Shown one piece after another: positions 44,684-56,357 of a stretch of 64,000 nt of DNA. Origin of the DNA: Balanoglossus misakiensis (Eukaryota; Hemichordata); the NCBI GenBank assembly GCA_040954595.2, contig CM082597.2:7812001-7876000 (forward strand), written 5' to 3'. Positions within the stretch are counted from its first letter, which is position 1; the number at the start of each line of letters is the position of its first letter. The notes under the pieces were generated by a model. The model ran no database searches. It worked only from the letters and a program-made list of their open reading frames with translations, and was not told where the DNA came from. Both the position numbers and the translations under genes were made by a program.

Positions 44684-46605
44684 TGTCAGCGTCTTCTCCA
44701 GTTCAGCAGGCTCTTGGAAGCAAGCAGCTTTTTGTCCAAGACCAAACCTTAAGGCAGTCTGACTGTATTCCTTCTTACCAGATGTGGCCCATGTCACTGG
44801 AAAGGATTTAAATGAGGATGTAATTTAGTGCAAGATTTATAATAAAAAGTAGTAAAATAGATATTAATATTTATATGAATAAACTTTCGTAATGTTCAAA
44901 TGTTTTACTATGTACTGTAGCTTAGGAGATTTATTGTGTGTTGTGAAAGACATGGCATCCATATCATTGGCAACAGTTTGGAGGATGGGTCTGCATGAAT
45001 CAGATGTAAACACCGGCTCTCGCATAGGCTCTTTGTGCGTGATTTCCATGATTATTTGTCAAATGTTGTCAGACTTCGGTATCATTCTACAGTGATGACT
45101 ATCAAGGAAATTGATAAGTTTGTCTTCATGTACTACCTGATAGTTATTCTTCGATATCAAATGACGTCAGACGCGCTCAGGCGGCAGTTACGTTCGCATT
45201 CAAATTTCCAGATGACGGGCAACTTCAACAAAGTGGTGCAGCCAAAGACTGTGCAGACGAAACTCCATGAGGCTGATAAGGCACCTTACCATACGTGTCT
45301 GGCAGTTCTAGAGTAAAAACATACTCGGAAAAACTTTTACTGGATGGCGAAATATTGCTTGCCTGTCATCTGGAAATGACAACGCTGTGTGTCACATGGC
45401 CAAATCACGTGATTGATAGTAAAGAATTACTGGCTTCTTCTAATAATTCATGATCACTTTCTGATACAAAACGCAGGTATGTATACAGTAGGTCAGATCG
45501 GTCACCGAAAAGCACTTCGTGAATAAAGGATGGGCCAACCCAATAGGCAAGTAGCCGACTTGCTGCCATCCACTGGCAAGTATTCGAGCTACAGACTACA
45601 ATGTACATTCTGAAATAATCGTTTGGGCAAGAACAAACTCAAACTGTATTGAAAGGAATGGCAGGAAATGCATGTATTTCAGGTAAAAAGATCCATATCA
45701 CAGTATCAAGACTAAGCTTCACCATGTGGGAATACTGACTACACAAATCCAACACTTTTCTGGTCACACGAACATATAGAGTGACAATCACTATGCACTT
45801 TCATTCGAACAGCAGGTAGATGTCAGATGTTCTGATCGTCCACATCATCCTCCCAATCATAACCGGTCAACCTCAACGAGTGAGATATTTACAAATTATG
45901 TTCTTGATTCTAAAGGTGACTAGGGGATCCAAATGAAGCAATTGCCCCATCCCCTCAGACTAATAGTTCATCGGCAAAGAACGTCTAATCCCCTGCATAT
46001 GTTGAGGTAGGCTCCCTCGGGGATTACATTAACTGCTGCATTGAAGGGGTACAGGCGATTATCTGACACTTCTACTCAATCACTACAAAAGAGTACAACG
46101 TATGTTGTTTGCTTTCATCATATCGTTAAGCCTGGCACTCTCATTTTACAACAAAATAAATAAAATTGTAGCAATTAATCACTCAGTCTGGCAGGAGTCA
46201 CCTTGTAACCTTACCAGAGACTAATTTGCGAATTAATCTTTTGTTAAACTGTTTGACATTTATTAAACTGCACCTCAGTTGATTATTCAATTAATAATTC
46301 ACCCAGAAACTATTGTTCTCTGTGAAGGTACTTGTGATTTAATTTAACGACAGCACGGAAAACAAATTCTGAGTAAATTCTGTTTCTGGTGGTTTTACTA
46401 GCATAAGTGGTCTTAATTCTAAGTTTTAAAAAGCTCAGCTGGAAACTCGGCAAAAAAAAAACATTTTAATTTTAATATAATTCAGTTCCCCATAATGACG
46501 AACATTATATCGATAACGACTTACGAGAATGCGTTGCATTATCGACCAAAATTCGTGTAATAACCCCTTTATCATACATGCCTACCTATAAAACAGTACG
46601 ATTTG
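44684..46605 (+). repeat. 1,922-bp duplicon, copy 1
   Basis: From TGTCAGCGTCTTCTCCAGTT to AAAACAGTACGATTTG this stretch matches 47707-49628 with about 1-2% substitutions and equal length. It contains a 93-codon + strand open frame (45035-45316) that is identical in both copies and a 67-codon minus-strand frame (45608-45405). Neither resembles a known family. No matching target duplications were seen at the borders. Confidence 0.92.
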
Positions 46606-46883
46606 CGAAAATGCGCCGAGAAAAACAATTTCAAAGTTGAACCGGGCGCCCTTGGATCACGGCAGTAGCCATGTTGTGACGTATGACGTGTGGGCCGTAG
46701 TATCATTTTAAGGGGGTTGGCAGCTTTCATTACGATGGGCACATCCGCATTCTAAATAAAATTGTCTACGTTCTCTTTCAAAATATCATGTTAACAATTA
46801 TTTTGCATTGAGAATTTCAAAGAAGTAAAAATGATACATTCAACATGGCAAAACCGCCAGCTTTGAAAACGTTATTACAGCTT

Positions 46884-47234
46884 CTAATAACCGAATTTTA
46901 CAACACCCCTCTCCACTAGCGTCCTATGCCCCGTATGTCGCTCGCACGCGCAGCAAACTGTCGTGCCGCGCGTTCTCAAAAATAGTTCAAGATGCCGACA
47001 AAGCAGCAGCCTGCAGCAGCTCTGCAGCAGTTCTGCTGTGAAGGCATTCTGGTGCTCTTGCAGACACGCTGTGGGGTATTCGCGGAGAGTGTCTCTGCAG
47101 CAGTGGCAATGCGGCAGGTCGCAACTAAATGGGGCTCCACAGTAGAGGTGGTAATCCTTGCAATAAGGACACAAGAGCTTGCCGCAAAGTAGCCGCAAAG
47201 ATGCAAAGCTTTTCTCTATGCAGAAATGATGCAA
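46884..47234 (-). CDS. Cysteine/histidine-rich open frame, unidentified
   Basis: A 116-codon minus-strand frame in a locally GC-rich patch has closely spaced cysteines: CGKLLCPYCKDYHLYC, CDLPHCHCC, SCCRLLLC. The C-x-x-C spacing could bind zinc, but no family was recognised. The opposite strand is also open over 60-66 codons, so this may be a chance frame. It lies in the 1.1-kb spacer between the two 1,922-bp duplicons. No start context, splice sites or polyadenylation signal tie it to a gene. Confidence 0.25.
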   Translation of the reverse strand: MHHFCIEKSFASLRLLCGKLLCPYCKDYHLYCGAPFSCDLPHCHCCRDTLREYPTACLQEHQNAFTAELLQSCCRLLLCRHLELFLRTRGTTVCCACERHTGHRTLVERGVVKFGY

Positions 47235-47706
47235 GAATAATTCTCAAAGGTACAAATCCATGCAGGGACACAAGAATTAACCTTTTTATGATCTCCAACT
47301 TTGGTTGACCTTAATTGATATCAGATGATGTGAAACAAAGGTAGTAATTGGCCAAAGTCATTTTGCCGCCATTTTCTAAACTTGCAAGCTTCAAACTACA
47401 AGTGTCTCTAGCTAGCTGCCAGATCATGAGTATGTTCAGGTGGACTGTCTTTCATTTAATGCTTTTGGATGTACCAGATGCCAACACGGAGGTACAGCAG
47501 AAGACATGCGTTATTGGCAGATCTTGCTATCTAACATAAATACAATGAATCAATGCTAAAATCAACTGTTGATAAAATAAAAGGCTCGACAGTCGGTCTC
47601 AAAAAGTTGGTATGCATACCAAACTGTTTCCTCAAATTCCTGTACACTGCATGCTTACTGTACTTTGCGTCCATTGTGTTATCCAAGCAAGCGAAAAAAA
47701 GAAACA

Positions 47707-49628
47707 TGTCAGCGTCTTCTCCAGTTCAGCAGGCTCTTGGAAGCAAGCAGCTTTTTGTCCAAGACCAAACCTTAAGGCAGTCTGACTGTATTCCTTCTTA
47801 CCAGATGTGGCCCATGTCACTGGAAAGGATTTAAACGAGGATGTAATTTAGTGCAAGATTTATAATAAAAAGTAGTAAAACAGATATTAATATTTATATG
47901 AATAAACTTTCGTAATGTTCAAATGTTTTACTATGTACCGTAGCTTAGGGGATTTATTGTGTGTTGTGAAAGACATGGCATCCATTTCATTGGCAATAGT
48001 TTGGAGGATGGTTCTGCATGAATCAGATGTAAACACCGGCTCTCGCATAGGCTCTTTGTGCGTGATTTCCATGATTATCTGTCAAATGTTGTCAGACTTC
48101 GGTATCATTCTACAGTGATGACTATCAAGGAAATTGATAAGTTTGTCTTCATGTACTACCTGATAGTTATTCTTCGATATCAAATGACGTCAGACGCGCT
48201 CAGGCGGCAGTTACGTTCGCATTCAAATTTCCAGATGACGGGCAACTTCAACAAAGTGGTGCAGCCAAAGACTGTGCAGACGAAACTCCATGAGGCTGAT
48301 AAGGCACCTTACCATACGTGTCTGGCAGTTCTAGAGTAAAAACATACTCGGAAAAACTTTTACTGGATGGCGAAATATTGCTTGCCCGTCATCTGGAAAT
48401 GACAACGCCGTGTGTCACATGGCCAAATCACGTGATTGATAGTAAAGAATTACTGGCTTCTTCTAATAATTCATGATCACTTTCTGATAGAAAACGCAGG
48501 TATGTATACAGTAGGTCAGATCGGTCACCGAAAAGCACTTCGTGAATAAAGTATGGGCCAACCCAATAGGCAAGTAGCCGACTTGCTGCCATCCACTGAC
48601 AAGTATTCGAGCTACAGACTACAATGTACATTCTGAAATAATCGTTTGGGCAAGAACAAACTCAAACTGTATTGAAAGGAATGGCAGGAAATGCATGTAT
48701 TTCAGGTAAAAAGATCCATATCACAGTATCAAGACTAAGCTTCACCATGTGGGAATACTGACTACACAAATCAAACAATTTTCTGGTCACCCGAACATAT
48801 AGAGTGACAATCACTATGCACTTTCATTCGAACAGCAGGTAGATGTCAGATGTTCTGATCGTCCACATCATCCTCCCAATCATTACCGGTCAACCTCAAA
48901 GAGTGAGATATTTACAAATTATGTTCTTGATTCTAAAGGTGACTAGGGGGTCCAAATGAAGCAATTGCCCCATCCCCTCAGACTAATAGTTCATCAGCAA
49001 AGAACGTCTAATTCCCTGCATATGTTGAGGTAGGCTCCCTCGGGGATTACATTAACTGCTGCATTGAAGGGGTACAGGCGATTATCTGACACTTCTACTC
49101 AATCACTACAAAAGAGTACAATGTATGTTGTTTGCTTTCATCATATCGTTAAGCCTGACACTCTCATTTTACAACAAAATAAATAAAATTGTAGCAATTA
49201 ATCACTCAGTCTGGCAGGAGTCACCTTGTAACCTTACCAGAGACTAATTTGCGAATTAATCTTTTGTTAAACTGTTTGACATTTATTAAACTGCACCTCA
49301 GTTGATTATTCAATTAATAATTCACCCAGAAACTATTGTTCTCTGTGAAGGTACTTGTGATTTAATTTAACGACAGCGCGGAAAACAAATTCTGAGTAAA
49401 TTCTGTTTCTGGTGGTTTTACTAGCATAAGTGGTCTTAATTCTAAGTTTTAAAAGGCTCAGCTGGAAACTCGGCAAAAAAAAAACATTTTAATTTTAATA
49501 TAATTCAGTTCCCCATAATGACGAACATTATATCGATAACGACTTACGAGAATGCGTTGCATTATCGACCAAAATTCGTGTAATAACCCCTTTATCATAC
49601 ATGCCTACCTATAAAACAGTACGATTTG
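47707..49628 (+). repeat. 1,922-bp duplicon, copy 2
   Basis: Near-identical partner of 44684-46605, offset 3,023 bp. Left flank AAAAAAAGAAACA and right flank ATTATATGAAAC differ from those of copy 1, so the duplication ends are sharp. Confidence 0.92.
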
Positions 49629-50162
49629 ATTATATGAAACTTTCTTATATACACATCGTTCAAATCCTCTAGAACTGCCAAATTTCACATTTTCTTCAAC
49701 CATAAGAAATAGATACTTCAAATATATTCCCTATCCTTTAAAATCCCCACCATTAAGTCGTATTACTTGTATTTGCATCAGTTTGTCATCTCTTGGCGAC
49801 GCATACCACGATAGCTGCGTACTGTTTGTATGGAGGCTGATTAAATTTAATATATAGCGTGTTTAAATTGTTTGATATATAGCGTGGTTAAATTGTAACA
49901 TACAGCCACAATTGGGCGTCGATGAGATATTAACGTATACCTATGATTAAGCACATTAACATACCAATCTAAGCTTGAAAATAAAGTCATGAAAATAATG
50001 CAAAAAATCGCAGCTCCAGAAGCTTTGAGGAACCCTTTGTCATAATTGACTGTAAAACGAGCTAAAACAATATTGGAAAGAGGATAGAGTTGCCATGGAC
50101 ACCTAATTGTGTTAATGTGTTGATGTCATCTACAACACCATGGTAACAAAATACATGAGGTT

Positions 50163-50192
50163 ATTTGCATACAGCGCGCGGAGCCTTATAAA
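50163..50192 (+). promoter_or_regulatory. Core promoter: octamer and TATA box
   Basis: ATTTGCAT (octamer, inverted) at 50163-50170 and TATAAA at 50187-50192. Initiation near 50220 would give an 80-nt leader with two very short upstream ORFs (ATG at about 50240 and 50262) before the start codon at 50299. The 530 bp from 49629 to 50162 hold no recognised gene. Confidence 0.65.
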
Positions 50193-50298
50193 CGGTACAC
50201 TGGGCGCGACCACTGCATAGACCACGGTGGGACCGCAGTAGATGGAAACTTGAACAAAGATGCTCTCATCAAAAGCCTGATACGACGAAGATCTGAAG

Positions 50299-53200
50299 AT
50301 GAGGTACATGGTCGTTACATTGATTGTCTTAGTTCACTGGGGAAGTGTAGGTAGGTATGAAACATACTGAGCAAAAAAAATTCTGCTTTTAATTATGCAT
50401 TTTCTTATGCTTGTACCGCTATGTGTATGTGTCTATTTTATCAGTAGCCTCTTGATGCCCACAGTCTCCCACATTGCCATCCAGATTGTACTAGTATATA
50501 TCTTGCTTGCTCTCTCTGTTGCTATGTCTGTCTCTTAAACTCTGTTTGAATTAAAGTTATGTAGCACTGGGGTATTCAAAGTAGGAAATATGTGCAGGAC
50601 CAGGTGCATCAGAAAACAAAAGAAGGGTTGGGTGTGAAAATTGAACAGTGGAAATGTTAACGGGAATGCAAATTTGTAAATGGGTAGTGGACTGCAGAAA
50701 ACTGACAATTATTTGTAGTGTGACATAAAACTGTAGTCCCATATCCACACAGTCAAAATGTTCGATTAACTTCAGTTCATCTAATTCACGTTAACGGTTG
50801 TTTTTATAGTTTGCCTTTTAGGGCTGTCACGGTAAAGTCAGTTATGGAATGTCCTGGTCTGTTGAAATGTTCACTAACGGGTTTGTGTATATTACCATTC
50901 TGTATGTCAAATCTGTGGTTGTTTAAAAAACTTGAATCCTTAGGACAACTTGTAAATATGTGATGACTAGAATCACTAAGATTTACGATTGTAAAGACAT
51001 ACTGCAGAAGGAATAAAACTATAGGATAAACGATTAGTACTAGCAGATATAGATCTTAACCTTTTTCCTGATGGTAAAAAATGCAGAAACTCATTAACAG
51101 GATGGTAACAGTCATTAATAATACTGGTAATACGTTTCTCTGTACGTTTTTCAAAGATGGTCTGAATGTTATCCATCTTCACTCCAATGATGTAAGATGC
51201 CGTTTTAACAACACGATTGAGCTTTCAGTAATGACTGTCCAGTTTGACCTATATATACAGCTTGTGGGCATTGTTTGCAGGTGATTGTTTAAATGAGGTT
51301 GGTTGAGTCACAGGTGAAAGATCCTCTTATTCTGTAGGTGTTATCATGGGGTCCAGTGGCCGTGTTGATGTGGGGGCACAGTTTGCACCTTGGTTTCTGA
51401 CATGGTACATCTCCGTGCGTTTGGTTGGCGGTGTGTAATTTGATGAAGGGGACTACATGTTCCCGAAAGGTCATGCTGTAGTTTTAACTCGTTGATCACA
51501 GAGTGCTACATAACTTTAATTCATATTGTACTGAAGATCAACACGGCAATACTCCTAATTGTTAAACTCTGATCATGCATACATTGTAAAATCGCAAAGA
51601 GCCCATTCCGGGAGGCTGAGGGGAGACAAAATGCTGCCTAATTTGGTTAAGTAGTTTATAGAGATCTATGAAAACACTTGTACCGTAAGTGTTGTGTATT
51701 GTCAAGTAATATAGAAATAATGGAAGACGCTCTGACCATTAACGTTTGTTTATTGGCAAGGGCGAGAGGAAAGCCAAAAAATCATGGGCGAGTTTTCCGA
51801 GCCCATGAATTTTAGCTTTTCTCTAGCCGTCAAAATTTAGAAAATGTCAACACGGAACTTGTGTTACGCAAAATGTTGTATTCACTGAACTGTTTGCTAA
51901 TATTACTATTCAGATTTACGGGCATGTAAACAAACCATTACTGAGTATTTGTGGTCAGTGACGTTGTTTATCTCGACCAATTAAAATGCGATGCACAGGC
52001 CATGGTAATATAATATCAAGTGGAGATCATGAGCATTTAATTTTTGATTGCAAATGCAGTCTATGTTGTCAGGATCTCACCACAACAGGTGGCACTGAAA
52101 CACAACCGCCAGCCCATGAAAAATGCTCCACTTGAAGACTCAGCTAGGTTTATCGTTAAAGCAAGACCTGAACGTTTGCATATGCAAGTTTTAACAAGAT
52201 AAATAATGAGGCTTTGCCGAAAAGGAATATGGCTGCCGCCGTGGAAAAATACCAGAAAATGTTGCATTTCCGACTATGGAACTTCATAAAAAAAGCATAA
52301 TCTCATCTACTATAGATCTCATGGAAATTAATGTATTCCACTGAGACATACCCGGAACAATAGATTTTGGCGTGCAATAAAAAGCTGTACGGAACGGTAC
52401 GTACGGAACGCGCGTTAAATAAGTTTTAGGTTTCAAGGCGCCCCAACTCACCGTGTACAGGTATGCGTTGTTATGCGGACGGTTTCAAGGCGCCCCCACT
52501 CCAACGCACGTGCGCACACGTAAACAAAAAAGAAAGATGGCTGCTCACTGAGTCAACTGAACGGTTTTCGATCGATTGTATCGGCATTTTGGGCGTTTTG
52601 AAAGCCAAGTAACATGCACAACAAGAACTAACGGAGATGTAAGATGTATAATAATAAGGTTATTACGAAAATACCGCAAAGTATGCACTCGGACATTAGC
52701 GCAGCGCATAGCCCTCCACTGCGCGTCGGGCGATACTCAGCGCTAATGTCCTCGTGCATACTTTGCGGTATTTTGTAATAACCTCATATTATTATACATC
52801 TGGCACCGAGAACAATAGAATTGAGCGTGCAATAAAAAGCCGTATGGAACGGTACGTACGGCACACGCGTTAAATACGCCTTAAGTTTCAAGGCTCCCCA
52901 ACTCACTGTGTACAGGTATACGCTGTTGTGCGGACGGTTTCAAGACACCCCACTCGAACGCACGTAAACAAAAAAGAAAGATGGCTGCTCACTGAGTCAA
53001 CTGAGCAGTTTTCGATCGATTGTATCGGCATTTGGGTCGTTTTGAAAGCCAAGTAACATGCAACACGAGAACTAACGGAGATGTAAGATGTATAATAATA
53101 AGGTTTTTACGAAAATACCGCAAAGTATGCACTCGGACATTAGCGCAGCGCATCGCCCTCTGCTGCGCGTCGGGCGATAATGCGCACTAATGTCCTCCTG

Positions 53201-55820
53201 CATACTTTGCGGTATTTTCGTAATAACCTCATAACATTTTCATTTTTCAGTGGAATATTGCACTCTTTAAAAATTTCAGGAATTTTTGACTCTACTCATA
53301 TTTCTTCAATTTTTGGGGCATTTTGTCATAAGTGTTGATTTAGATATAATATCACACAATATCACTTGATTGACAGAATTAAAAGCACATCAGATTATTT
53401 AAAGCTTAAATTTTTAGCCAGTTGCAGCTCGTGGCTTTAATGCACGTATCATGATTTGTATCACTAATGTAAGTGAATGTGTTTAAGAACAACAACAATC
53501 ATATTTTTTTAATCTATATTCAGCATGCAATGTTTAAAATGACCATTGATATGCACTCTTGAATAACTACTAGTAAAATTCCCCTAATTAAAATATGCTC
53601 TTGAGGCAAGTATGAGTGGTAAATTTATGTAAAATATGTTTAACTGCATTACTATGACATACATGATTTTCTTGCAAAACACATCGGGTAAGAAAGAGAT
53701 ATTTGTCATGCCACAATTTTCTCATCATGTTAATGCATCATTTATCTGTAAAACCCACAGAACCTGCTTGTGTTAAGGAGGACGGTTTCTACAGAAGTGG
53801 CAATGATATAGACTACGGATATCTCAAAGATACCGCTGATGAGTGTTGTGAGGATTGCAGGAGTAACAGTCTGTGTCTCGCGTGGCTTTACTACAAGAAC
53901 ACCAAAGTATGTTGGTTGAAGAATGGAGTCCCTGAGAAGTTCTCGAATCCAGATTTTGTATCAGGAGTTATTGTAAGAGAGGGTAAGTATTCGCTCATCA
54001 TATTCATCAACGTTCATTGTGATTGCAATTGTTTGCTCTAATGTATCATGTGCAAATACTCCAAATGTCTCAGATGAAATACTGGCATAAATTATTATGT
54101 TTGAATGGTTTATGTGGTCCTGAATCGTCTAAGATTATAGAACAGCTTGACCAGGTTCACAAGGTGTAAAATTTGAGACACTATTAAAAGCAGATCTGAG
54201 ATTATTTAAAGCTTACATTTTTAGCCAGTTGTAGCTCATGTGGCTTTAATGCGTCTATCATGATTTGTATCACTAATGTACGTGAATGTGTTAAAGAACA
54301 CCAATCATCATATATCACTTTCCCCGATCCCTATATATGGAAGTGCTCATTAATATTTAATTATGAAAGCGCCCTCGAGGTCAGACAAGTTTTTGACCAA
54401 TCAGAAAGCAGCTATTACGCTCGTAGTGTACAAGTACTTTGTCTTTTCATGCTTTTGTTCCGGGTTTTATATACCCCATGTTTCTCACTCTGTAAAACGA
54501 AATTCTGTCGGCTAAAAAACTTGCCCGCTGGTATATCGATTCTTTGACCCCGAAGCAACAAGTTTACCATTGCGATTGGATTTTCACCGTTGCTTTGAGG
54601 TTTGAGGCCGTCGTGAATCACGGCGTGGCCATGGGTCTAGCCAAGCACGAAGACATTTCTCCAGGAATCACATCAGGTAGTGATACCGCAAAATGGGGAC
54701 TTTTGGCGTCAATTTTGTTATTCATTGCGGTGATAGGCGTCGGACATCGGAACATGGGTGGACGATATACACACAAGTGCGCCAATCCGTACCATGAAGC
54801 ATGGACAGGGCATATGCGCTTAATGCACAGATATGTTTTTGGAAGGAAGGAATGGTCATTAAGCCATGCAAACCAGGTACTGATCGATCAAGTGTCAATG
54901 ATGTCGACATCACACTGAATAAACCCAATTGACGAACTATATAAACCAATGTAAAATATCGACGAGAATTTTATGAAGTACAAGCTTTTCCGTGTCTCCT
55001 CCGTTGTACATGCGTTCTTCTTGTATACATCGATCGTACACAGTTTTGCTTCATGTCCATGACGTTGATCTGGACTACTACATGTGTAACGACACAGAAG
55101 GTCGGGTGCCGCTCCGTGTGTGAAAACTTCGCTTGTTATTGACAGCTAACATTTATCTAAAATTGCCAATGAGGGCTTGATCAAAGACAATAAAATAACA
55201 ATGAAAACCGCTTTCCTGAATATCAGCAATCAGATCAGAAAGACGGAGAAGAAACAGTGCACAAACACATTAAAACGTCGCGCGGCACTTGCAGTTGACT
55301 TCAGGTCATCTGACTACTCTTTAATATGCGCACGCATTTGATTGGTCACTTCAGTAAACTTTCAGCACCTTTGACCCTATATGAATATTAATGAGCACTT
55401 CCATATATAGGGATCGGGGAGAGTGTATATTGCAATCTGTATTCAGCATGCAATGTTTAAAATAGCCTTTGATACGCACTCTGGAAAAACTAGTAAAGGC
55501 CCGCTTAATGAGTGGTAATGCATTATTTCTTTTCTAACAGTTTTAGTTTATTTCTTTGCTAACTAGATCCTCTTTTACAGACATAGAAGATCCTATCATA
55601 TCCTGTCCAGAAAGCATAGAAGCAACAACAACCCTTATGGACTCCACTGCAGTCGTCACCTGGCAACCCCCAGATGCATCTGATAATTCTGGGGATGTTT
55701 CTGTATCTGCAAGCCATGAGCCTGGAAGTAATTTTAACATTGGTGTGACTGTTGTGCGGTATATAGCTCGAGACCCTACAGGAAATAATGCTTCATGTTC
55801 ATTCAGTGTGACAGTAACAG
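50299..55820 (+). CDS. Secreted PAN-HYR protein, 5' portion (gene continues past the window)
   Basis: Exon 50299-50350 encodes signal peptide MRYMVVTLIVLVHWGSV. The donor GTAGGT at 50351 is chosen because it alone keeps frame. Exon 53761-53982 (222 nt) encodes a PAN/apple domain: PACVKEDGFYRSGNDIDYGY with CCEDC, CLAWLYY and CWLKNG. Exon 55581-55820 (240 nt) encodes a HYR domain: DIEDPIISCPESIEATTTLM then VTWQPPDASDNSG and ARDPTGNNASCSF. Both modules are phase 1-1, the usual currency of exon shuffling. The last donor at 55821 leads into an intron filled with antisense retroelements, so further exons lie beyond 64,000. PAN and HYR modules mediate protein or glycan binding outside the cell. Confidence 0.82.
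50548..51522 (-). mobile_element. Penelope-like retroelement remnant with inverted ends
   Basis: The 21-bp sequence GAATTAAAGTTATGTAGCAC-T at 50548-50568 recurs inverted at 51502-51522. Between them, on the minus strand (51474-51200), CQKPRCKLCPHINTATG, YRIRGSFTCDSTNLI and, after a stop, CPQAVYIGQTGQSLLKA form the Cys-rich linker and GIY-YIG nuclease of Penelope-like elements. A second segment (51182-50976) reads HPVNEFLHFLPSGKRLRSIS and SFIPSAVCLYN, the C-terminal pattern of several non-LTR-type elements. Stops and frame changes show it is dead. It lies in the first intron of the PAN-HYR gene. Confidence 0.65.
52355..53232. repeat. Two tandem ~455-bp copies of a palindrome-bearing repeat
   Basis: Copy 1 starts GAACAATAGATTTTGGCGTG at 52355, copy 2 GAACAATAGAATTGAGCGTG at 52810. 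Both contain GGAACGGTACGTACGG or a close variant, GGTTTCAAG, AAAGATGGCTGCTCACTGAG and end in a palindrome. The palindromes (52643-52801 and about 53098-53232) pair GGTTATTACGAAAATACCGC with GCGGTATTTTGTAATAACC, and ATGCACTCGGACATTAGCG with CGCTAATGTCCTCGTGCAT. Intronic; no ORF. Confidence 0.88.
53380..53606 (+). repeat. Intronic direct repeat, uninterrupted copy
   Basis: TTATTTAAAGCTTAAATTTT through ATCATGATTTGTATCACTAA and TTCAGCATGCAATGTTTAAA. The same sequence occurs at 54184-54315 and resumes at 55431-55512, where it is split by the 1.1-kb element. Confidence 0.85.
54316..55425. mobile_element. 1,110-bp TIR element inserted in a duplicated intron segment
   Basis: Inverted ends CCCCGATCCCTATATATGGA... 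match for 36 bp perfectly (54322-54357 versus 55384-55419) and extend to CACTTT / GAGTG at the outside. Flanks read TATAT on both sides (54311-54315, 55426-55430), a possible 3-5 bp target duplication. An open frame at 54544-54918 (124 codons) matches no family I recognise. CACT-type ends with a short duplication recall CACTA elements, but this is tentative. Confidence 0.82.
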
Positions 55821-55861
55821 GTAAATATCCTACCCAAGACTTACATGTTAATGTTCACTAA

Positions 55862-56266
55862 ATCCAAATTAACAATTGAAAGAACAAAGTGGAACAACAC
55901 CAGAGCTTGGCTGTCTGAGGCGGGAACACCTCGTTTATTACAGGTGACCCGCAAAAATGGCCACAAAATCGACTTAATACAAAACTGTATCATAGGAAGC
56001 ATATGTAACACGTGGCTAATGTATAACAAGTACATGAACCCATGGAAAGGGTGGGCGGGTGTGGTTGCGAACGCAGGCTAACCCGTCTTGAAGTTTGATG
56101 TCAAAGGTCACAACACTTAAACTTAATTACTCCCTTTGAGGGCGCTCCACTCGCTCCCCCAAAGGGTCACAATTAACTATTGAAAGAACAAAAGTGGAAC
56201 AACACCAGAGCTTGGCTGTCTGAGGCGGGAACACCTCGTTTATTACAGGTGACCCGCAAAAATGGC
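55862..56266. repeat. Direct ~95-bp repeats next to the DIRS-type element
   Basis: GTGGAACAACACCAGAGCTT then GGCTGTCTGAGGCGGGAACA and ATTACAGGTGACCCGCAAAA occurs at about 55869-55962 and 56172-56266. The spacer holds GGGCGCTCCACTCGCTCCC. Position beside the recombinase ORF suggests terminal repeats of that retroelement. Confidence 0.7.
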
Positions 56267-56357
56267 CAAGGATGAAAGACGGCCAAGCTCTGAACACGCC
56301 AATTTGTAAAAGTAGCATGCAGAAGGCATATTACATGTGGCAAACAAGAAAAGACAA

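Noticed and set aside
44684-49628. The 1,922-bp direct repeats as LTRs of a retroelement
   Set aside because: The spacer lacks gag/pol, a primer-binding site and a polypurine tract; the repeat does not end in CA, and no target duplication is visible.
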